From assembly GCA_017617295.1 (NCBI GenBank), contig JAFZWN010000022.1, forward strand, positions 1-61,894: a stretch of 61,894 bases of DNA, in the 5' to 3' direction. The notes under the pieces are model-generated. The model ran no database searches, was not told where the DNA came from, and saw only the letters and a program-made list of their open reading frames with translations. The translations under genes were made by a program, and so were the position numbers. Every line of letters begins with the position of its first letter. The first letter of the stretch is position 1. The stretch comes from Clostridiales bacterium. Lineage in GTDB: Bacteria > Bacillota > Clostridia > Saccharofermentanales > Saccharofermentanaceae. Below, piece after piece: positions 37,247-46,539 of the stretch.

Positions 37247-38581
37247 TTAAAGAGTATTTACCGTTCCTATAAACAGCGGCAATCCCGTGGATGCCTCCAC
37301 GATCGCATATGCAAAGGGTCTGTCGAGGATCACGTATCTGTCGTCACTGTCCGACGGAGCAACGCATCTTAAATCCATCTCGACCGCCGTTGCGGCAGCG
37401 GCACTCGTCCCTTCCCTGTTCACTTCGATATGAGTCTTATGGATGACATTGTTGATGTAAAGCTCGAAATTGCTCATATTGCTGAAATCAGCCGTTCCGT
37501 CAGACATGAATGCATCTTCGATACCCATATCGGTAAGAACGTCGTTCATCAGGATGTTGTAATCGGACTCGAATTCGGGAAGCTCATAGATAACGTTATA
37601 CTCTGTGGTCATACTGTCTATGAACTCTCGGAAATCATCTGCCGTAAGTGATGAGGCAAACTCGTTGGCGCTGACCGACTCGTCTTCGGGAAGCATCGCG
37701 ACGAAATAATAGTCGTTATCTTCGCCGTAGTATCTGGCAAACCCGGTCGCGAGGCCGGTCTCCAGGTAGATACTGCCTTCGTTCTCGTGAAGCATCGTTA
37801 CATCGGAAGTGGTCCCGTCGCTGTTATGAAATATTCCGTTATGGATCATATCTTCACTGAATCCGTCGCTCCACTCGGCATCGAAAGCGACAGCGTTGAT
37901 AAGGATCATTACTGCTGTGGGATCCAGATCCGCGGGGACGATCTGATCGATCATGCCGTTCGTGGCATCATCGACCCAGCCGTTCATAGTGGCGATGCCG
38001 TCTGGATCAAATGCGACGGAACTGACCTGCGCATCATATGTATCAGTTACGTAATCCAGAAAATCGCCGTAGACGGAGACATTGTTGAGCTCATTGAGCC
38101 AGATGCTGTTGGCACTTTGAAGAGTGATATCCGCAGCCTCATTGAGCCTTCTGTTATAGTCTCCCGCGAAAGCCTGAAGCGAATACGCGTCCTGTCCGGG
38201 AGCCATAGTATCCACCATCTGATCCAGCGTATTGCCGCCGGCGCCCGCTGATGTCATTCCCAGTGCGAAGAGCACAGAAGCGGGAGAGATCATCGTATTC
38301 TCATCTGAAGAGGAAGCACACTGCGAATATAGAGAGATCGCGAAATCAAGATATGCTTCCTCTGTATCCTGATCATATGTCGCATTGCCGATACCGGCGA
38401 TATCCATTCCCGTGCGCTCCCCGGTCTTATCATCGGCATCGGGAACAGACACAACGGTATCAGCGTCCGGATCGCTCGTCACGCGGCCATCGGGTCTTTC
38501 TGAGCCCCATCCGAACTTACATCCTGTAAGAAGCATTCCCGTTGCAAGTATTGCCGAGGTGGTCCTGATCATCTTTTTCAT
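37247..38581 (-). CDS. Serpin lipoprotein 2
   Basis: A 444-residue paralogue of serpin 1. The start at 38581 follows GGAGATTAACT and gives MKKMIRTTSAILATGMLLTG with lipid on Cys21; reading further upstream adds 56 residues with no export signal. The core tracks serpin 1 closely (NTMISPASVLFALGMTSAGA is identical). The reactive loop differs: EGTSAAAATAVEMDLRCVAP, where counting from the hinge puts Arg at P1 and Cys at P1', pointing to a trypsin-like target. It should be anchored on the outer face of the membrane, protecting against host or rival proteases. Confidence 0.93.
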   Translation of the reverse strand: MKKMIRTTSAILATGMLLTGCKFGWGSERPDGRVTSDPDADTVVSVPDADDKTGERTGMDIAGIGNATYDQDTEEAYLDFAISLYSQCASSSDENTMISPASVLFALGMTSAGAGGNTLDQMVDTMAPGQDAYSLQAFAGDYNRRLNEAADITLQSANSIWLNELNNVSVYGDFLDYVTDTYDAQVSSVAFDPDGIATMNGWVDDATNGMIDQIVPADLDPTAVMILINAVAFDAEWSDGFSEDMIHNGIFHNSDGTTSDVTMLHENEGSIYLETGLATGFARYYGEDNDYYFVAMLPEDESVSANEFASSLTADDFREFIDSMTTEYNVIYELPEFESDYNILMNDVLTDMGIEDAFMSDGTADFSNMSNFELYINNVIHKTHIEVNREGTSAAAATAVEMDLRCVAPSDSDDRYVILDRPFAYAIVEASTGLPLFIGTVNTL

Positions 38582-38692
38582 AATAGTTAATCTCCTTTGT
38601 TGTCGTAACATTATCCCTGATACTTTAGAAGACGCACTTGATCGAAGCCGGTTGCATATTTTCCCAAAAATGTCCCGCCGAAAGACCACACC

Positions 38693-38725
38693 AAAAAGCC
38701 CCGCGCTACAAAAAAGCGGCGGGGC
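38693..38725 (-). terminator. Terminator of serpin gene 3
   Basis: The same bulged GC-rich hairpin as at 37186, placed just after the serpin 3 stop, with a TTTTTGG tail on the minus strand. The duplication therefore carried the gene end and its terminator together. Confidence 0.75.
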
Positions 38726-38752
38726 ATTGATCCATGTTCCTGAGGGCATCTT

Positions 38753-40069
38753 TTAAAGTGTATTTACCGTTCCGATAAACAGCGGCAGTCCGGTGGAGGC
38801 TTCCACGATCGCATATGCGTAAGGTCTGTCGAGGATAACCGTCGGAGGAGCGTAGTCTTCGGGCTCGGCACTTGCGGTGGCCATATCGACTGCCGTTGCT
38901 GCTGCGGCTCTCGTGCCTCCTCTGTCGAGTTCGATATGAGTCTTATGGATGACCCTGCTGATATACACTTCCATGTCGGTCATGTTCCCGAAGCCGGCGC
39001 CTCTATCATCGAAAGCCTCGTTGATCCCCATCTGCTGAAGGACATTGTTGAGCTCGATATCATAATCGGCCTCGAACTCGGGCATCATGGTGATGACTCG
39101 ATCATAGGTCGCGCTGTTCCAGAATTCCGTAAAATCCTCTGCTGTAAGGCTCGAAACGAACTCGTTGGCGCTGATCGATTCATCCGCGGGGAGCATCGTG
39201 AGGAAAATATAATCTCCTCCCTCATAAGGTCTTGCAAAACCTTTCGCTATATCAGTCGAATAGTAGTTCATATACGATGTGTCAAAGAGCATGGTGACAT
39301 AAGAATCAGTGCCGTCCGAATTATGGAAAACGTGGTCCTCGGTGATATCGGCATCGGTATAAGGGATCATCCAGGCCTGCTCGAAAGCGATCGCATTAAC
39401 GAGCACCATCAGATCTCTGTTATTAAGCTCGCTGATGATATTGGGGATCATGCCGTCCGTATTGTCATTTACCCAGGAATTGATCATATCGACACCGGAA
39501 GGATCAAAAGCGATATTCCTGATCTCGGCATCATAAGTACCTGTTACGTAATCGAGGAAATCCTGATAGATGCCTTCGGAACGGTTCTCGTTGATCCAGA
39601 TGCTGTTGACGCTTCGGATCGAATCATCTGCGGAATTGAGCCTTCTGTTATAGTCGCCGGCGAAAGCATGGAGCTCATAGGGATCTGCTCCGGGAGCGAG
39701 CGTACTTATGATCTCGTCGAGGTTATTTCCGGAAGCACCTGCCGATACCATTCCCATCGCCATCAGGACCGATGCCGGAGAGATCATGACATTCTGATCT
39801 TCCTCACCTTCGGAAACGCAATTGGCATAAAGCGAGATCGCGAACTGCATATAAGCGTCGACCGTTTCTTCATCGTAAGAAGCATCTTGGACCGCCGAGA
39901 AATCGATCCCGTCAGTCTGCTTTTCCTCGCGGTCCTTACCTGTTACGGTCGGGGCGATATCATCGGGATCATCGTCGTGTCTTCTCGTATGTCTCGCGGG
40001 AGAACCGCATGCTCCGAGGAGCATCGTTACTGCCATGACTGCCGCTATAGTCCTGATCTTCCTGTTCAT
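38753..40069 (-). CDS. Serpin lipoprotein 3
   Basis: A 438-residue member of the cluster and the most diverged. The signal ends in LLGAC (Cys20). Core motifs: NVMISPASVLMAMGMVSAGA, NSIWINENRSEGIYQDFLDY, and the hinge GGTRAAAATAVDMATASAEP. The counted P1-P1' is Ala-Ser, so an elastase-like or subtilisin-like target is likely. C-terminus YAYAIVEASTGLPLFIGTVN. ACGGAGGCATAT precedes the start. An N-terminal His/Arg/Asp-rich linker (HTRRHDDDPDD) is unlike the other two. Confidence 0.92.
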   Translation of the reverse strand: MNRKIRTIAAVMAVTMLLGACGSPARHTRRHDDDPDDIAPTVTGKDREEKQTDGIDFSAVQDASYDEETVDAYMQFAISLYANCVSEGEEDQNVMISPASVLMAMGMVSAGASGNNLDEIISTLAPGADPYELHAFAGDYNRRLNSADDSIRSVNSIWINENRSEGIYQDFLDYVTGTYDAEIRNIAFDPSGVDMINSWVNDNTDGMIPNIISELNNRDLMVLVNAIAFEQAWMIPYTDADITEDHVFHNSDGTDSYVTMLFDTSYMNYYSTDIAKGFARPYEGGDYIFLTMLPADESISANEFVSSLTAEDFTEFWNSATYDRVITMMPEFEADYDIELNNVLQQMGINEAFDDRGAGFGNMTDMEVYISRVIHKTHIELDRGGTRAAAATAVDMATASAEPEDYAPPTVILDRPYAYAIVEASTGLPLFIGTVNTL

Positions 40070-40178
40070 ATATGCCTCCGTAAAGTGTTTACATTATTAT
40101 CTTTACACTATATAAGACGTAATTACAAAAAAGAGGTTGCAAAAGTTACGGGATCTTTTCCGAAAAAAACGGGAGATG

Positions 40179-43151
40179 TCACTGAACGTTTATTATCAGA
40201 TATTCGCCGGGACCGATGGTCTGGCGGCGGTCGATCCAGAGGACATTTCTCTTGATAAGGAACCTGCCGTCGGGACCGTATCTGAAGATATCGGAACCCA
40301 CAAGCGCCGATGAACCGGATACCAGGAGGAACTGCTGCTGCGAATCCGAATGGTTGGCGACGATCAGGCAGATATTGCCTTCGCTCTCCACGAGCCTTAC
40401 CGTACATGCACGGCGGAAATCCTCCGCCCTTCCGGCCACGGATGTATTAAGAGGATCCAGGACCTCTCTGTAGAGTGTCTGGGAATCATCGAGTATATGA
40501 AGGTTCCTGATCGTATTAAGGACCAGGAGCATACGCTGCGATGTCGTCTGAGCGTCCTGCAGATCCGAGTCTCCCGAGAATATCATGTCGGATTCCAGAT
40601 CCACATGGCGCGGCGACAGCGAGACATCCACCATAGTCATCCTCACGAATTCGGATCCTTCTGCGAGGATGGCATCGATCACTTCGGCGGAAGTCGAAGG
40701 AAGGCTTCCCGGAGTGAACCTCAGGCTCGATATGAACTCGCCCGAATCGGACGAATGACCGGCTGCCCTCACGGAATCATAGTTGGCCTGAGAATACTCT
40801 CCCGAGTAATCGCGCGAATCAAAGACTATAGAGCGGCTGTGGAAATCCGCATTCGATAATATGACTCCACCCTCGTAAGACATTCCGTCAAGGAAGACCA
40901 CACGCTCCCTTATATCGGAGAAATACTGTGACTGGCGGATAAGACCGATAACATAAGATACATAGGCGCCGCGCTGCGCATCGGTGACGAAGATACCGTC
41001 ACTATCGGTTATCTCGATATAGATGGTATCGAACTGGCGTGACCACGGGACCGCTGTACCGTTGTCTATCCTCTGGCGGCCTTTTTCGGATGATACCGAG
41101 CCGGCCAGATATGTGAGCATCTCTTCCACCGAATCGCGGTCGGCATATGAACCTATGACGAGCCAGGGATCCGATCCCGAGTCGCGTGTGAGCTTTAATG
41201 CATTCTCCAGAGAGGAAACGTCGGATGAATAGAAGGTCTCTTCGCTGAAGCCTTCGGATGCGAATACCATCGATCCGAACCTGATGGCTGCGGGGGATGT
41301 GTCCTTCATGGTGTCGGTAAAAGACTGCGGCATATCATCCTTGCCGTATTTATCCTCACCCAGGTATATATCGTCTATGTAGAGCATTCCCGTGCCATGA
41401 AAAGCTATGTTCAGCTTCAGGTCCTCCCCGCCCCTTACCATATTGTCGGTAACAGCGAAGACATAGCTCTCCTCGGTGAAACGGTCTCCCGCTCCGCTTA
41501 TGACAAAGCCTTCATTGCCGAAGCCCTCAGAGTCTCCCGAGATCCATACATAGATATCGGTATTCTCGAGATTAAAGCCGCGGACAGCCAGGCTGATCCT
41601 GTAGAAATTATTGACGGAGAATTCGGAAGAGATATTCCCGAGATCGCACCAGACGGCGTGAAGGTCTTCGGACTGTCCGCTAATGCATGCGGAGCAGGAC
41701 ATATCGTACGAACACGAATCGGTAACGGAGAATCCCGTACGGGCTCCCGACACATGCCAGAACTCGCCCGCGTCCCCGTTTCCCGTCGACTCGAAGATAC
41801 ACATATCACCCTCGAGGATACTGTCGGAAGGGACCGGCTCATCAACTTCTATGCCGCTTAAGACAGATGCGTAAAAGAGCTTGCCGCCGCCGAAGACAAG
41901 GAGTCTCTCGGAATTGCCGCCGTAGATCCGCGAGACAGTCATGCCCGAAGGCTCGATCTCCATATAACGGTCTCCTTCTAGGATAAAGGCTCTTCCGTCA
42001 TCGGAAACAGCGGTCAGAAGTCCCGACTCCGTTCCGCAGATCTGGGAGATAGTAATACCGTTTATGTCAAACCTGAAACATCTGAAACCGTTCTCCGACT
42101 CTGTCAGGCGGAGGACGGACGAATCGTCGCAGAGGAACCAGAAGGACCCGCCCGAGAAAGTTCCGCTCACGATATTACGGTCAACGACATAGTTGACTGC
42201 AGATGTCACTTTCGAGAAGAAGATGCCGTTACGGGAGACATAGATATCGTGCCCTTCCGCCACAGCGATCACACCGCCTTCACGATCGGTAACGCATACA
42301 GGCGAAGAAGGCTCCGAGACCTCGGGAAGTTCAACCGTTCTATAGGAATCCGAATCCACGGACAGCACTTCGCCGCCCCTGCAGTATATGTTGATGTTAC
42401 TTCCGATCACCGAGAGACTGACAGGCTCGGAATCAGTAAGGGGCAGTTCGCGGAAAAGCGATACTGATGCTCCGTCGGAAGAGATATAGACACTTCCCGC
42501 CGCGGAGAGGAAATAGAGGGTATTATCCGTCTCGCACATATCGACGAAAGTCTCCTGAGAAAGGATGAGCTCAGGCTCGGATGTAAAGAGCCCCGTGATT
42601 ATCTCCCCTTCCGAAGTCAGTCCTACATATCTGTCGTTAAAGCTCGTGAGCTTATAAAGAGGCTCCCCGCTGCCGATACCTTCAGGATCTTCGGCATAAA
42701 CTATCCGCCCGAGCCCGGCTTCGTCAAAACCCGTGACGCGGCCGCTATACTTTTCGGTCATTATGCCGTCATTACCGACAGAAAGGATCCTGATACGCGA
42801 AGTCGCGTTACGGTCGATCGAAGGGAGCTCCTCCGAGTTCTCGAGAAATACAAAATCGCTCCCGGTGTCGGCAACTGTAAAGTTCCTGTAGGTATTGCCG
42901 CGCTCAAAGGAAGGGTCCGGGATCCTGTTAGCGGAAGGCACCGAAGACAGGTTCACGCCGACTCCGGAATTATATGCACCCGAGAGATCCGACGAGAGCT
43001 TGACGCGCACGAACTCCGATCTCTGTCCGAAAATACCCAGTATACCGAGGAAAGAACCCGCCAGGAGCACAGCCACCGCGAGGACCACTATGAACAGAAC
43101 GATCCTCCTCTTGTGAAGCTGACCGAACCTGAACCTGTCAAGCTGATTCAT
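40179..43151 (-). CDS. Large membrane-anchored extracellular protein, possible degenerate glycosidase
   Basis: A 990-residue protein with a cytoplasmic basic N-terminus, one transmembrane helix (about 16-42), and the rest outside. Residues ~60-450 repeat short strands of the type YVGLTSEGEIIT, VYISSDGASVSLF and IYVSRNGIFF, looking like a beta-propeller. Residues ~470-620 resemble a carbohydrate-binding sandwich (FYRISLAVRGFNLENTDIYV). Residues ~650-990 have a layout like GH51-type TIM barrels (AIRFGSMVFASE, DPWLVIGSYADRDSVEEML), but the place where the catalytic Asn-Glu should be reads YIEITDSDG. It overlaps the CPBP gene by 14 nt. Function unknown; glycan binding is an inference. Confidence 0.7.
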   Translation of the reverse strand: MNQLDRFRFGQLHKRRIVLFIVVLAVAVLLAGSFLGILGIFGQRSEFVRVKLSSDLSGAYNSGVGVNLSSVPSANRIPDPSFERGNTYRNFTVADTGSDFVFLENSEELPSIDRNATSRIRILSVGNDGIMTEKYSGRVTGFDEAGLGRIVYAEDPEGIGSGEPLYKLTSFNDRYVGLTSEGEIITGLFTSEPELILSQETFVDMCETDNTLYFLSAAGSVYISSDGASVSLFRELPLTDSEPVSLSVIGSNINIYCRGGEVLSVDSDSYRTVELPEVSEPSSPVCVTDREGGVIAVAEGHDIYVSRNGIFFSKVTSAVNYVVDRNIVSGTFSGGSFWFLCDDSSVLRLTESENGFRCFRFDINGITISQICGTESGLLTAVSDDGRAFILEGDRYMEIEPSGMTVSRIYGGNSERLLVFGGGKLFYASVLSGIEVDEPVPSDSILEGDMCIFESTGNGDAGEFWHVSGARTGFSVTDSCSYDMSCSACISGQSEDLHAVWCDLGNISSEFSVNNFYRISLAVRGFNLENTDIYVWISGDSEGFGNEGFVISGAGDRFTEESYVFAVTDNMVRGGEDLKLNIAFHGTGMLYIDDIYLGEDKYGKDDMPQSFTDTMKDTSPAAIRFGSMVFASEGFSEETFYSSDVSSLENALKLTRDSGSDPWLVIGSYADRDSVEEMLTYLAGSVSSEKGRQRIDNGTAVPWSRQFDTIYIEITDSDGIFVTDAQRGAYVSYVIGLIRQSQYFSDIRERVVFLDGMSYEGGVILSNADFHSRSIVFDSRDYSGEYSQANYDSVRAAGHSSDSGEFISSLRFTPGSLPSTSAEVIDAILAEGSEFVRMTMVDVSLSPRHVDLESDMIFSGDSDLQDAQTTSQRMLLVLNTIRNLHILDDSQTLYREVLDPLNTSVAGRAEDFRRACTVRLVESEGNICLIVANHSDSQQQFLLVSGSSALVGSDIFRYGPDGRFLIKRNVLWIDRRQTIGPGEYLIINVQ

Positions 43152-44016
43152 CGGCGATCCTCTTTCTGTACATCTTGTAAAGGATCATGGCGGCACCCAC
43201 CGCGGGTCCGATAAACATTATCTCCGCCATATAGCTCACATAATCGAAGTTATCGAGGAAGCCGTCAGGGAAAGAGATAAGCCCGCTCTCAAAGAATGTC
43301 CTGAGCGAACCTCCGAACAGATTGAATACCATGTGCATCAGATAACTGTTCCATATGCTTCCCGTCATCTGGTAGACACATGCGAGTACCACCCCGCAGA
43401 CAAAAGCGTAGATTATCTGAATGATGGTTCCGTGAACGACGCCGAAGATAAGGGACGACAGTAAGATCGCCCACACCGGCTTGACCGTCTTCTTGAAGAA
43501 ACCCATTATAAAGCCCCTGAAAGTGATCTCCTCGGCCAGAGGCACGAGAAACGCCGAACCGATAAGCCCCAGTATATGATCGGCGATCGGAATGACGCTG
43601 ACCTCGACTCCGGCATAACGGTCGACTGATTCGTTATATCTCTCGAGTTCTTCCTGGGTATTGCCTACTCCGGCCTCCGCCAGATATCCGACGAGGACCA
43701 TAAAGAGCGTAACAAGCCCCAAAAGCCCGAAAGCCATTAAAACAGAACACAGGGGTTCCCACTGCTGCTTCCTGGTCTCGATAATATTTTTCGATCCGAA
43801 CAACGTAAGGAGCTTCGAAACTATAAATCCGAAAGTGATTATTATGACGCAGTAAGTAACGGTAAACGCGCCGTCATTCTCATAGAGATCGACGCCAAGA
43901 TATGCGAGCATCAGTCCGGATGCCAGCTGAAGCCCCGCGAAAAAGAGGAGAGCGATCACCGCATAGCAGAAACAAAGCGCCACCGAACCGGCCTTTGACC
44001 AGAAGCCCGACATCAC
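43138..44016 (-). CDS. CPBP family intramembrane metalloprotease
   Basis: A 292-residue membrane protein with about eight helices and the CAAX/bacteriocin-processing (Abi) signature: LVPLAEEITFRGFIMGFF (EExxxR), then IFGVVHGTIIQIIYAFVCGV (conserved His), and SYLMHMVFNLFGG (second His-N motif). These residues form the glutamate-histidine active site. Members process prenylated proteins or peptides, or give bacteriocin immunity. Its start overlaps the previous gene's stop (ATGA), so it is translated with the two DUF1292 genes. Confidence 0.9.
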   Translation of the reverse strand: MMSGFWSKAGSVALCFCYAVIALLFFAGLQLASGLMLAYLGVDLYENDGAFTVTYCVIIITFGFIVSKLLTLFGSKNIIETRKQQWEPLCSVLMAFGLLGLVTLFMVLVGYLAEAGVGNTQEELERYNESVDRYAGVEVSVIPIADHILGLIGSAFLVPLAEEITFRGFIMGFFKKTVKPVWAILLSSLIFGVVHGTIIQIIYAFVCGVVLACVYQMTGSIWNSYLMHMVFNLFGGSLRTFFESGLISFPDGFLDNFDYVSYMAEIMFIGPAVGAAMILYKMYRKRIADESA

Positions 44017-44408
44017 ATATCTCCCTTGAAATTGATACCGACGCGATCCTTCTTGTCAGGTACCGAAGAATTATAATAGCGCCTCATGAAATAAGAGAAG
44101 ACAACCTCGAGCTCGTCCTTATCCTTGATGGAATAGAAACGCTGGTCGCCCTTCTCCGAGAATTCGGTGCGCATGATAACGAGCTCGGGATCGGCATGGT
44201 TGCCGTCGTCGGGCACGTAGTTATACATAACGACATATTCGCGCTTGGCATAAAGGAACGTATCGACGATCGAGAGATAGTACTCCTTCCCGTTCGACAC
44301 ATCACGGATAACGATCAGTTCATCCTCTCGCTTGTCCTTGACGCCCGCGGTCTCCTTTTTCTTCTTTGACGAAGAGAAAGGTTTATTCTGCCTCTGATTC
44401 GTCTTCAT
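44013..44408 (-). CDS. DUF1292 family protein, longer form
   Basis: A 131-residue cytoplasmic protein. After a basic Lys/Ser/Gln-rich tail (to about residue 28) comes the DUF1292 pattern: ELIVIRDVSNGKEYYLSIVD, VVMYNYVPDDGNHADPELVI and FYSIKDKDELEVVFSYFM. Its start lies 26 nt inside the neighbouring DUF1292 gene. Function of the family is unknown. Confidence 0.75.
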   Translation of the reverse strand: MKTNQRQNKPFSSSKKKKETAGVKDKREDELIVIRDVSNGKEYYLSIVDTFLYAKREYVVMYNYVPDDGNHADPELVIMRTEFSEKGDQRFYSIKDKDELEVVFSYFMRRYYNSSVPDKKDRVGINFKGDM

Positions 44409-44688
44409 CCTCTATGCTTTCCTCAAGAAGCTGATCGTAATAATCGTATACTTCATCCTCTTCTTCGTCATGGATAGTAACGAGCTCGCTCTCGCCGTCC
44501 TTGTTCGTGACTTCTCTAAGGATCATGATGCTTATGTCGGACAGATCCTCGTCAACATCGGGATTGCCGTCAGCCATGCATACGATATAGTTCTTGCCCT
44601 TGTATTCGAAAGCATCAAAAAGAGTAAGGGTGATCTCCTCACCTGTCTCTTCATCTACCAGGATTATGGAATCTGCATTATCGCTCAT
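44383..44688 (-). CDS. DUF1292 family protein
   Basis: A 101-residue acidic protein: DSIILVDEETGEEITLTLFD, YKGKNYIVCMADGNPD, then EVYDYYDQLLEESIEDEDES. This is the standard form found beside ruvX (yqgF) in Firmicutes, as here (ruvX lies just upstream in transcription order). No biochemical role known. Confidence 0.85.
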   Translation of the reverse strand: MSDNADSIILVDEETGEEITLTLFDAFEYKGKNYIVCMADGNPDVDEDLSDISIMILREVTNKDGESELVTIHDEEEDEVYDYYDQLLEESIEDEDESEAE

Positions 44689-44762
44689 TGATATATTTCT
44701 CCTTTATTCATTGCAAAAGGCATCAGCATAAGCACTTTCGCCTCTTTTGATTATATCACATA

Positions 44763-45188
44763 TTACCCGTGCTGCTGCAGATATTCCCTTACTATGACCT
44801 CTGCTGCAACCTGGTCAATGATCTTTTTCTGCTTCTTGGCGTTGACGTTGACATCATGCAGCATCCGTGACGCGATGACCGTGGTATAACGTTCGTCCTT
44901 CATGACCGGTTCGATACCCGTGAGCTCAGTGAGCTTTTTGCCGAATTCGATCGCCTTGATCTCGGTCTCCGACTGCGTCCCGTCGGTCCTTCTGGGCTTG
45001 CCGAGGACTATGACCGAGACGTTCTTCTCCCTGACTATCTGCGCTATGCGCTCGAGTGCCTTGCTGTCATCAACACCGTTCCAGTTAACGGTCTCGAATC
45101 CCGAAGCGATTATCCTAAGCTCATCGGACAGCGCGACACCAATGTGCCTCGTCCCGAAATCTATCCCCATTACTCTTCCCTGCGACAT
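44763..45188 (-). CDS. ruvX: Putative pre-16S rRNA nuclease / RuvX (YqgF)
   Basis: A 141-residue RNase H-fold nuclease needed for 16S rRNA 5' maturation. Features: VMGIDFGTRHIGVALSDE (first catalytic Asp), VIVLGKPRRTDGTQSE, PVMKDERYTTVIASRML and the C-terminal KIIDQVAAEVIVREYLQ with the last Asp. I set the start at 45188 with AGAGAGG upstream; the longer frame to 45410 adds 74 residues foreign to the family. Confidence 0.93.
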   Translation of the reverse strand: MSQGRVMGIDFGTRHIGVALSDELRIIASGFETVNWNGVDDSKALERIAQIVREKNVSVIVLGKPRRTDGTQSETEIKAIEFGKKLTELTGIEPVMKDERYTTVIASRMLHDVNVNAKKQKKIIDQVAAEVIVREYLQQHG

Positions 45189-45317
45189 ATATTTACCTCT
45201 CTGATCTGTTGTCCTGCAAAATATAACATAAACGGCGGCATTTTGGTACTGCGCGGGGCGGGTGAGTACGCTGTGTCCGGTTTGTTTTATCAATCCGCAT
45301 TTTTTTACAGAAACATA

Positions 45318-45448
45318 GCCCTCCGCCGCTGTCCCTAATGTTGTACATAAAAAAGCGGCCTCATGCAGAAAATCAGGGACAAACCCGCCTCTGTCCCTAG
45401 TGTTGTACATAAAAATGCGCTTACAAATGAAAAATCAGGGACAAGCCC
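45318..45448. repeat. Alternating inverted-repeat array, TGTCCCT family (copy 1)
   Basis: Two units CTGTCCCTA-TGTTGTACATAAAAA ... ATCAGGGACAA. The last T of TGTCCCT is at 45336 and 45398, the first A of AGGGAC at 45375 and 45437; arm distance 39 nt in both and period 62 bp. The part next to the left arm (GTTGTACATAAAAA) is conserved too. It lies between ruvX and the 3' end of the lipoprotein gene at 45454. Confidence 0.8.
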
Positions 45449-45453
45449 GGCTG

Positions 45454-46470
45454 TCAGAACATAGTCTCAGGTGACGGATACTGAAGCCGCTGAAGCAGGT
45501 CTTCTACCGCGGCATTACGCGCAGGATCGTTATCGTAAGCAACTATATATGCTAAAGTATTGCCGGCGTAATATATCCCGCCGTACATGTAGTTCCCGGT
45601 GTTCTCAGACAGCCCGTCGAATATGATATAGCCTGCATCAACATTAAGACCGCTGCAGTGATCTCCGCGGAAACCGTCCACAAAATTATCATCGTACATG
45701 TCGACTTCGTCTTCAAACAGATCAGCCGCATGATCACGACCGTACTCGTCACGGTCATATATGTTGTATGTTATGTAATAACCGTCACCGTCGAACCAGA
45801 ACGTGAAGTTCCTGTCATCGCCGCCCCAGGTGCCGCGGCTGTCGTCAAAGCCTAACGCATCATGAAATGCATCCAAGAAAAACTCGCCCGATATGACAGA
45901 AACATCGTTCTCTCTCGGGAAATGCGCCTGATCCAGAAAAGAATAGTAAGCATATACTTCGTACAGGCCCTCGCAGTTCTCATCCGCGACCAGCCACTGC
46001 CCGTCTATAAGCACCAGATCGACAGTCTGCGTGATGAAATAGTCACTCGGGGCATCCGAAAGCATATCGATATATTCATCGTCTGAGCCGTCGTTTTCTA
46101 CCAGTTCATCGAAAAGAGATATATAGTCTGTCATCGCGAAAGTTACATCGACGCTGGCCGTCCCGGATCTTTTGGAGGATACTACGGTCCCCTCATCGAT
46201 ACCGTAGCAAAGGCTGTCCGATATAACGCCGCACATCACCTCCCGGGGTGGCAGCTCCGTATACCCGGACATATACCCGGAGATCTGCTCGGCAGCATCG
46301 TCACCGTCTTCCATAATATCCGACAGGTCGGAAAGATCACAGTTGACAACGGCTTCGGCATATTCCTTGGCGGCTTCAAGCACCGCTTTATCATCACGGT
46401 CAAAAAGAGCGCACGATACGAGCGGAAATACCATGCCCAGACATATTATCGTTGAGAGGATCTTTTTCAT
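45454..46470 (-). CDS. Secreted lipoprotein, unknown function
   Basis: A 338-residue lipoprotein: signal ending FPLVSC (Cys20). Residues ~25-165 resemble the NTF2-like DUF4878/lumazine-type folds often found in Clostridial lipoproteins (KAVLEAAKEYAEAVVNCDLS, then VDLVLIDGQWLVADENCEG). Residues 190-330 are acidic, rich in Asp, Tyr and Gly. No enzyme motif. Repeat arrays of the same family flank it on both sides (45318-45448 and 46540-46796). Confidence 0.75.
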   Translation of the reverse strand: MKKILSTIICLGMVFPLVSCALFDRDDKAVLEAAKEYAEAVVNCDLSDLSDIMEDGDDAAEQISGYMSGYTELPPREVMCGVISDSLCYGIDEGTVVSSKRSGTASVDVTFAMTDYISLFDELVENDGSDDEYIDMLSDAPSDYFITQTVDLVLIDGQWLVADENCEGLYEVYAYYSFLDQAHFPRENDVSVISGEFFLDAFHDALGFDDSRGTWGGDDRNFTFWFDGDGYYITYNIYDRDEYGRDHAADLFEDEVDMYDDNFVDGFRGDHCSGLNVDAGYIIFDGLSENTGNYMYGGIYYAGNTLAYIVAYDNDPARNAAVEDLLQRLQYPSPETMF

Positions 46471-46539
46471 ATATAAACAACCTCGTATATTCCATTAACA
46501 CGATTCTAACACGTTTGGCGTGTTTTCCGCATTTCTTTC

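Noticed and set aside
38582..38749. N-terminal extension of serpin 2
   Set aside because: The extra 56 residues would bury the lipoprotein signal, include the terminator region of serpin 3 and lack a ribosome binding site.
45189..45410. N-terminal extension of RuvX
   Set aside because: It runs into the repeat region, and a good ribosome binding site lies just before the family-conforming start at 45188.
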